Assembly: GCF_015645445.1 (NCBI RefSeq)
Contig: NZ_JADOGI010000103.1
Span: 1 to 35,880, forward strand
Direction of reading: 5' to 3'
Origin: Nonomuraea cypriaca
Lineage (GTDB): Bacteria > Actinomycetota > Actinomycetes > Streptosporangiales > Streptosporangiaceae
DNA length: 35,880 nucleotides
Position numbers and translations under genes: made by a program. Of the stretch, positions 31,692-35,880 are shown in pieces. The notes below the pieces were generated by a model, which saw only the letters and a list, made by a program, of their open reading frames with translations, ran no database searches and was not told the DNA's origin. Within the stretch, counting starts at the first letter, position 1; each line of letters starts with the position of its first letter.

Positions 31692-32351
31692 CTAGGGCAC
31701 GCCGTTGGCCGCCTTGAAGCTGGCCGCGTAGGTGGGGACGTATTCCTGGCCGGACAGCCGCTGGATGGCCGCCATGATGTCGTCGGTCACCCGCCGCCGG
31801 TCACGCGCCTTGGCGTGGTCGCCCTCGAACCGCATGGGCGTCCCGATCGCGATGCCGATCCGCGCGGGCCTCGGCACCTTCGACCCGAGAGGCATCACCT
31901 TCTCGGTGCCGCTGAGCGCCACCGGCAGCACCGGCGCGCCCGTCTTGAGCGCCAGCCAGGCCACCCCGACCTTGCCGCGGTAGAGGCGGCCGTCGGGGGA
32001 GCGGGTGCCCTCGGGATGGATGCCGAACAGCTCTCCCCGCTCCAGCAGCGCGGCGGCCTCGTCCAGCATGACCTGCGCCGAGTGGGCGCTCTCGCGGTCG
32101 ATCGGCAGGCTCCCGCCCAGCCGCATGAAGAAGCCGGAGACGGGATTGCCGGAGAAGTACTCGTTCTTGGCGGTGAACGTCACGTGCCGCGGCAGCAGCG
32201 CGGGCAGCAGGAACGAGTCGAGTATCGACAGGTGATTGGCGGCCAGGATCGCGGGCCCGCTGCGCGGAACGTGTGCCGCGCCCGAGATGTGCGGCCGGCA
32301 CATCGCGTTGGCCAGCGGCGCGGAAGCGAACTTGACCACTTGGTAAAGCAA
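31692..32351 (-). CDS. PlsC-like 1-acylglycerol-3-phosphate acyltransferase
   Basis: The 219-residue enzyme carries the two acyltransferase motifs: NHLSILDSF (NHX4D) and HPEGTRSPDG. It would add an acyl group to lysophosphatidic acid at the membrane. I chose the TTG at 32351 (MLYQVVKFASAP) because AGGAG lies six bases before it. The open frame continues to 32660, but that upstream part matches nothing and covers the structured intergenic element. The length suits small actinobacterial PlsC proteins. Confidence 0.9.
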   Translation of the reverse strand: MLYQVVKFASAPLANAMCRPHISGAAHVPRSGPAILAANHLSILDSFLLPALLPRHVTFTAKNEYFSGNPVSGFFMRLGGSLPIDRESAHSAQVMLDEAAALLERGELFGIHPEGTRSPDGRLYRGKVGVAWLALKTGAPVLPVALSGTEKVMPLGSKVPRPARIGIAIGTPMRFEGDHAKARDRRRVTDDIMAAIQRLSGQEYVPTYAASFKAANGVP

Positions 32352-32438
32352 CGAGCTCTCCTGATCATCGAGCGGTCGGCCACCCCACCATAAAGCAGGC
32401 GCCCCAGCCGGTGAGCGGGGACGCCTGGGAAAAGCATT

Positions 32439-32551
32439 GAGGCCGATGTGGCGGTCGCCTCCTCGGCGAGGTGCACAACACGGCTCCAGCCGAACGGTAT
32501 TCCGTGAAGGCGGTAATTTGCGGCCCGGGGGACACAGACCACATCGGCCTC
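32439..32551. ncRNA. Candidate structured RNA element closed by a perfect 13-bp stem
   Basis: GAGGCCGATGTGG at 32439-32451 is an exact inverted repeat of CCACATCGGCCTC at 32539-32551. Three small hairpins lie inside: CGCC/GGCG at 32456-32468, CGGC/GCCG at 32481-32492 and ACGG/CCGT at 32494-32505. The layout is that of a multibranched RNA. It lies between the Nudix and PlsC-like genes, 88 bp upstream of the TTG of PlsC on the minus strand; the strand is not proven. I could not match it to a known riboswitch consensus. Confidence 0.5.
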
Positions 32552-32604
32552 TCGATGCTAACGGACATCTGGCGAGTGGAATTCCATCGGGGCTCAAGAA
32601 TCGG

Positions 32605-33201
32605 TCACGTTCTGGTCCAATGTGGTTGCGCCACGTCGAAGACCCGCTGCTCACGCCCACGCAACGCCACTTCGGCGAACTGCCACAAAATCGCCCCGGT
32701 CGGCGCGTGGATCACGATCGACGGCCCCAGGGGCATCTGCAGCAGTTCCCCCTGCCAGCGCGGCACCCCGGGCGCCAGGAACCGCTCCAGCGGCACCGCG
32801 TGCACCGAGGCCACCTCCCGGGGGTCGGCCACCGGCCGCTGCCCGCCGCCGAACGCCACGAACGGCGTGATCACGAACCCCGAGTCGGTGACGAAGTCGT
32901 CCAGCAGTCCGGCCACCTCGACCCCGGTGACGCCGGTCTCCTCGGCCAGCTCCCGCAGCGCCGCCTCGACCGGCAGCTCGCCGTCGTCCAGCCGCCCGCC
33001 GGGCAGCGCCCACTGCCCGGCATTGCGGCCGCGCGGGGCACGCTTGATCAGCACGGTGTACGGGACCCGCCCGGCGTCCTCCAGCACGCACACGGTGACG
33101 GCCGCCCTGCGCACCCCTTCCGCCGGTGGCACCTCCCTGCGCTCGAAGGCGGCAAGATGGGCGATGATCTGCTCGCGCAGCACGTCGATGGGTGACAGCA
33201 C
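32605..33201 (-). CDS. Nudix hydrolase
   Basis: The 198-residue protein has the Nudix box GX5EX7REXXEEXG, running from GGRLDDGELPVEAALREL to AEETGV, with the metal-binding glutamates. The rest resembles the CoA-pyrophosphatase-like or general nucleoside-diphosphate-linked Nudix group, but substrate cannot be told. The start is the GTG at 33201 (MLSPIDVLREQ). It is upstream of the structured element. Confidence 0.9.
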   Translation of the reverse strand: MLSPIDVLREQIIAHLAAFERREVPPAEGVRRAAVTVCVLEDAGRVPYTVLIKRAPRGRNAGQWALPGGRLDDGELPVEAALRELAEETGVTGVEVAGLLDDFVTDSGFVITPFVAFGGGQRPVADPREVASVHAVPLERFLAPGVPRWQGELLQMPLGPSIVIHAPTGAILWQFAEVALRGREQRVFDVAQPHWTRT

Positions 33202-33249
33202 ACGTCCAGGATCGCACGGCGCGTGGCGCGGCGGCCGTACCTTGCGGGG

Positions 33250-33537
33250 TCAGCCGCGCGGCCCCGTGGCCATGAGGAGGACGCCCAGGACGATACCGGC
33301 GATCATCCCGATGCCGGCGGCGACGGCCGCCCACTTGCCCAGCGGCTCACCCCGCGTGTGGCCCACGATGCCCAGCACGATGCCGGCCAGGCCGAACAGG
33401 ATCGGGATGAACAGCACGGCCACCACCGCGCACACGAACCCGATGACCGACAGGACCTGGTGGCTCGGCGGCGCGTGGACAGGCTCCTGGTACGGCCACC
33501 GGCTCTCGTGCTCACTGGGGTCCGGTGAAGAGGTCAT
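33250..33537 (-). CDS. DUF4190 small membrane protein
   Basis: The 95-residue protein has a hydrophilic N-terminus (about 25 residues) and two long membrane helices, the DUF4190 arrangement: LSVIGFVCAVVAVLFIPILF then AAVAAGIGMIAGIVLGVLLM. A glycine-rich GHTRGEPLGKW loop links them. AGGAG lies six bases before the ATG at 33537. Function is unknown. Confidence 0.85.
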   Translation of the reverse strand: MTSSPDPSEHESRWPYQEPVHAPPSHQVLSVIGFVCAVVAVLFIPILFGLAGIVLGIVGHTRGEPLGKWAAVAAGIGMIAGIVLGVLLMATGPRG

Positions 33538-33586
33538 GCGGAGCTCCTCTCGGCATCCGCAGCCGCCTACCCGATTCAGGCCGCTT

Positions 33587-35593
33587 CTACCGGGCGTCCA
33601 CCGGGCGTCCGCCGGGGCGGGTGAGTTGCGGCGGCAGCGGCCGGGCGTGGACGACGTCGAGGCGGGAGACGGCCCGGGTGAGTGCGACGTACAGGCGGTT
33701 CAGGCCGCGCCGCTCCGCGCCGGCGATGGCGGCGGGCTCGGCCACGATCACGTGGTCGTACTCCAGGCCCTTGGCCGCCGACGCGGGCACCACGGACAGG
33801 CGCCCGCCGACGTCCAGGCCGTGGTTCGAGATCGCGGACGTGAGCGGTTCCACCGCGGCGTCGGTCGCGATCACCCCGATCGACCCCTCGTACGCGTACG
33901 CCTCCCGCACCGCCGCCGCCACCCCCTCGCCCAGGTCGGTCACCCGGGTCAACCGCAACCTGCCGTCGGCCCGGTAGGAACGGGTGGCGGGCACGTCCGC
34001 GCCGAGCGCCGCCAGCAGCGTGTTGGCCAGCTCCACCACCGCGCCGGGCACCCGGAAGCCGGTGGTCAGGGCGATGACCCGGCCGTCCGGCTTGCCGAGC
34101 AGCGCCATCCGGTCCTGCCACGACGTGGCGGCCCACGGCGTGGTGCCCTGGGCCAGGTCGCCGAGCACGGTGAGCGAGCCGTGCTCGGCGCGCCTGGCCA
34201 CCGCCCGGCACTCCATGGGCGACAGGTCCTGGGCCTCGTCCACGATGACGTGCCCGTAACCGCGCGGGCGCTCGATCATCGCCGCGACCTCGTCGAGCAG
34301 GACCAGGTCGGCCGCCGTCCACCGGGCGCTCCTGACACTGCGCGGCGGCCTGGGCCAGGTGATCGCGGCCCACTCGGCCTCGGTCAGCACGCTGCCGCCC
34401 GGCGCGCGGGCGACCTCCGCGGCCGGGCCGCGCAGGACCTCGTACAGGACCTCCTCCGGCTTGGCGGCGGGCCAGACAGCGTCCAGTGACGGGGTGACGG
34501 CGCGGGCGACCGCGCGGGTCCAGGCCGCGTTCGCGGTCCGGCCGCGGGCCTCGGCCTGGCGGGTGATCGAGGCCACCACCTGGGCGCGCACGCGTTCGCG
34601 GCCGACGCCGTACGGGAGGGACGCGCGCCGGGCGCCGTCGACGATCCTGCGCAGCTCGTCCTCGCGCACCCGCCACCGGGCGGAGCCGTCGGCCACCACG
34701 ACGGGTTCGACCGGTTTGACGATCCGCCCGTACAGGGCCAGGCGCAGGACCTCGGCCATCCGCGCGTCGTGCTTGACGACCGCGGCCGCCTCGCCGTCGG
34801 CGGCGGTCACGGGGACGGTGGTCAGCAGTCGTTCCAGCGTGGTCTGCTCGACGTCCATCTCGCCGAGCGTGGGCAGCACGGCGGAGACGTAGCCGAGGAA
34901 GGTCCGGTTCGGCCCCAGCACGAGCACGCCGGCGCGTTCGAGGCGGCGGCGGTGCGCGTACAGCAGGTACGCGGCCCGGTGCAGGCCGACCGCGGTCTTG
35001 CCGGTGCCAGGGGCGCCCTGGACGCAGATCGAGGTGTCCAGCTCGGCGCGTACGAGGTCGTCCTGCTCGGGCTGGATCGTGGCGACGATGTCGCGCATGG
35101 GGCCGACGCGGGGGCGTTCGATCTCGGCGGCGAGGATCCTGCTCTCGCCCTCCTCACCCCGGTCGAGTCGCTCGTCCTCGAACCCGGTCAGCGTCGTCCC
35201 CGACCAGCCGAAGCGGCGGCGCAGCGCGACGCCCTGCGGGTCGCGGGCACTGGCCCGGTAGAACGCCCGCGAGACCGGCGCGCGCCAGTCGATCACCACG
35301 GGCGGCCCGCCGTGCTCGCCGGTGATGTGCCGCCTGCCGATGTGGTACGCCCGGCCGCCGTGCTCGGCGGAACCGTGGCCGAAGTCCAGGCGCCCGAAGA
35401 ACGGCGGCCCGTCCGGCTCCTCGCTCAGCTCCTTGGCCAGGCTCTTGAGATGGCGGCCCAGGCGTTCGGCGCTGTAGCGGTCGCCGGCCACGGTCTCACC
35501 GACGATCACGTTGTCCCGCGCGCCGTCGAGCATCCTGCGCAGCCCGGCCGCGCAGCGTTCGACGTACGCCCGCTCGTCGTCGAGCGTGCCCAT
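33587..35593 (-). CDS. HelD-like RNA-polymerase-associated helicase (UvrD/Rep superfamily I)
   Basis: The 668-residue protein starts at the ATG at 35593 (MGTLDDERAYVERCAAGLR) with GGAGG four bases upstream; the open frame upstream covers the divergent promoter. It has Walker A GAPGTGKTAVGLH, DEAQDLSPMECRAV, GDLAQGTTPW and LYVALTRAVSRLDVV. It resembles actinobacterial HelD/HelR proteins, which bind RNA polymerase and release stalled complexes or displace rifamycins, more than DNA-repair UvrD. It is somewhat short for that family. It is divergent from a TetR regulator. Confidence 0.9.
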   Translation of the reverse strand: MGTLDDERAYVERCAAGLRRMLDGARDNVIVGETVAGDRYSAERLGRHLKSLAKELSEEPDGPPFFGRLDFGHGSAEHGGRAYHIGRRHITGEHGGPPVVIDWRAPVSRAFYRASARDPQGVALRRRFGWSGTTLTGFEDERLDRGEEGESRILAAEIERPRVGPMRDIVATIQPEQDDLVRAELDTSICVQGAPGTGKTAVGLHRAAYLLYAHRRRLERAGVLVLGPNRTFLGYVSAVLPTLGEMDVEQTTLERLLTTVPVTAADGEAAAVVKHDARMAEVLRLALYGRIVKPVEPVVVADGSARWRVREDELRRIVDGARRASLPYGVGRERVRAQVVASITRQAEARGRTANAAWTRAVARAVTPSLDAVWPAAKPEEVLYEVLRGPAAEVARAPGGSVLTEAEWAAITWPRPPRSVRSARWTAADLVLLDEVAAMIERPRGYGHVIVDEAQDLSPMECRAVARRAEHGSLTVLGDLAQGTTPWAATSWQDRMALLGKPDGRVIALTTGFRVPGAVVELANTLLAALGADVPATRSYRADGRLRLTRVTDLGEGVAAAVREAYAYEGSIGVIATDAAVEPLTSAISNHGLDVGGRLSVVPASAAKGLEYDHVIVAEPAAIAGAERRGLNRLYVALTRAVSRLDVVHARPLPPQLTRPGGRPVDAR

Positions 35594-35619
35594 CACACCT
35601 CCCGAAATCGTTAACTCGG

Positions 35620-35648
35620 TCAAGAGTTTAACCAGGTTAACATCTTGA
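35620..35648. promoter_or_regulatory. 29-bp dyad between the HelD-like and TetR genes
   Basis: TCAAGA, then a two-base mismatch, then TTAACC-A-GGTTAA, two more bases and TCTTGA form an extended inverted repeat. The core TTAACCAGGTTAA (35628-35640) is perfect. It lies between two divergent starts (35593 and 35661), the usual place of a TetR operator. A further GTTAAC lies at 35610-35615. Confidence 0.7.
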
Positions 35649-35660
35649 TAGAGTTTCCTC

Positions 35661-35880
35661 ATGACGGGACTACGTGAGCTCCAGCGGCGGCGCGTCCACG
35701 AGGCCATCTCGGCGGCGGCCGTCTCGCTCTTCCTCGAGCGCGGCTTCGACGCGGTGCCGGTGACGGAGATCGCGGCGGCGGCGGGGGTGTCGAAGCCGAC
35801 GCTGTTCAAGTACTTCCCGGCGAAGGAGGACCTCGTCCTGCACCGGATCGCCGACCATCAGGAGGAGTCGGCGCGGGTGG
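35661..35880 (+). CDS. TetR-family regulator, N-terminus only
   Basis: The visible 73 residues (MTGLRELQRRRVHEAISAAA) contain the TetR helix-turn-helix FLERGFDAVPVTEIAAAAGV then SKPTLFKYFPAKEDLVLHRI. The ligand-binding domain is beyond the right edge. It probably represses the divergent HelD-like gene and itself through the 29-bp dyad. The start is the ATG at 35661. Confidence 0.9.
   Translation, partial: MTGLRELQRRRVHEAISAAAVSLFLERGFDAVPVTEIAAAAGVSKPTLFKYFPAKEDLVLHRIADHQEESARV

Noticed and set aside
32352..32660. Upstream extension of the PlsC-like frame to 32660
   Set aside because: The extension has no family similarity and overlaps the Nudix 3' end and the structured element; the TTG at 32351 has an AGGAG site.

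Overview
The window is very GC-rich, densely coded DNA from a filamentous actinobacterium. The order Streptosporangiales (for example a Nonomuraea-like genome) fits best, but that is an inference from gene content and codon use, not from a marker gene. It reads as ordinary chromosome with an accessory, regulator-rich left half. I see no rRNA, tRNA, CRISPR array, transposase or phage gene.

Left part (1-12.1 kb). A form II CoxL-type molybdenum hydroxylase large subunit runs off the left edge and is divergent from its FAD (CoxM-like) and [2Fe-2S] (CoxS-like) subunits. Next comes a cluster of three paralogous XRE/MmyB-type regulators around an orphan sensor histidine kinase. The three regulator promoters share a 53-nt layout, and two of the genes share a perfectly identical 47-nt block over the recognition helix. 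A short-chain dehydrogenase pseudogene follows, decayed by an internal deletion and preceded by a perfect 18-bp palindrome. Then come hyuA/hyuB-type hydantoinase/oxoprolinase genes, with an odd low-complexity insertion in hyuA.

Middle part (11.7-25.3 kb). A small conserved gene lies downstream of a 1221-residue protein with an XRE domain, an nSTAND NTPase domain, a membrane segment and 14 WD40 repeats. It is followed by a small secreted cysteine protein (DUF6355-like), a YigZ/IMPACT protein, isochorismate synthase, a secreted SGNH hydrolase, a secreted HNH nuclease, a CrcB/Fluc pair, a cytoplasmic HtrA-like protease with PDZ domain, and a GT4 glycosyltransferase whose tail is a simple-sequence repeat. 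A 485-bp gene-poor stretch carries four tandem 34/35-bp repeats. A 39-residue lysine-rich small ORF, a C-terminal remnant of an EF-G/TetM-type GTPase and an Rv2578c-like radical SAM protein complete this part.

Right part (25.4-35.9 kb). This holds a DUF3040 membrane protein, a ChbG/HpnK (YdjC) deacetylase, an M24 peptidase-GntR-OsmC operon, a MerR regulator, a class B penicillin-binding protein with an NTF2-like domain, a PlsC-like acyltransferase, a Nudix hydrolase, a DUF4190 protein and a HelD-like helicase divergent from a TetR regulator across a 29-bp dyad. Between the Nudix and PlsC genes is a 113-nt segment closed by a perfect 13-bp inverted repeat and containing three hairpins, a structured-RNA candidate.

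The best leads for something new are the MmyB-regulator cluster with its shared promoter architecture, the 113-nt structured element, the 34-bp repeat array and the XRE-nSTAND-WD40 locus with its small partner.
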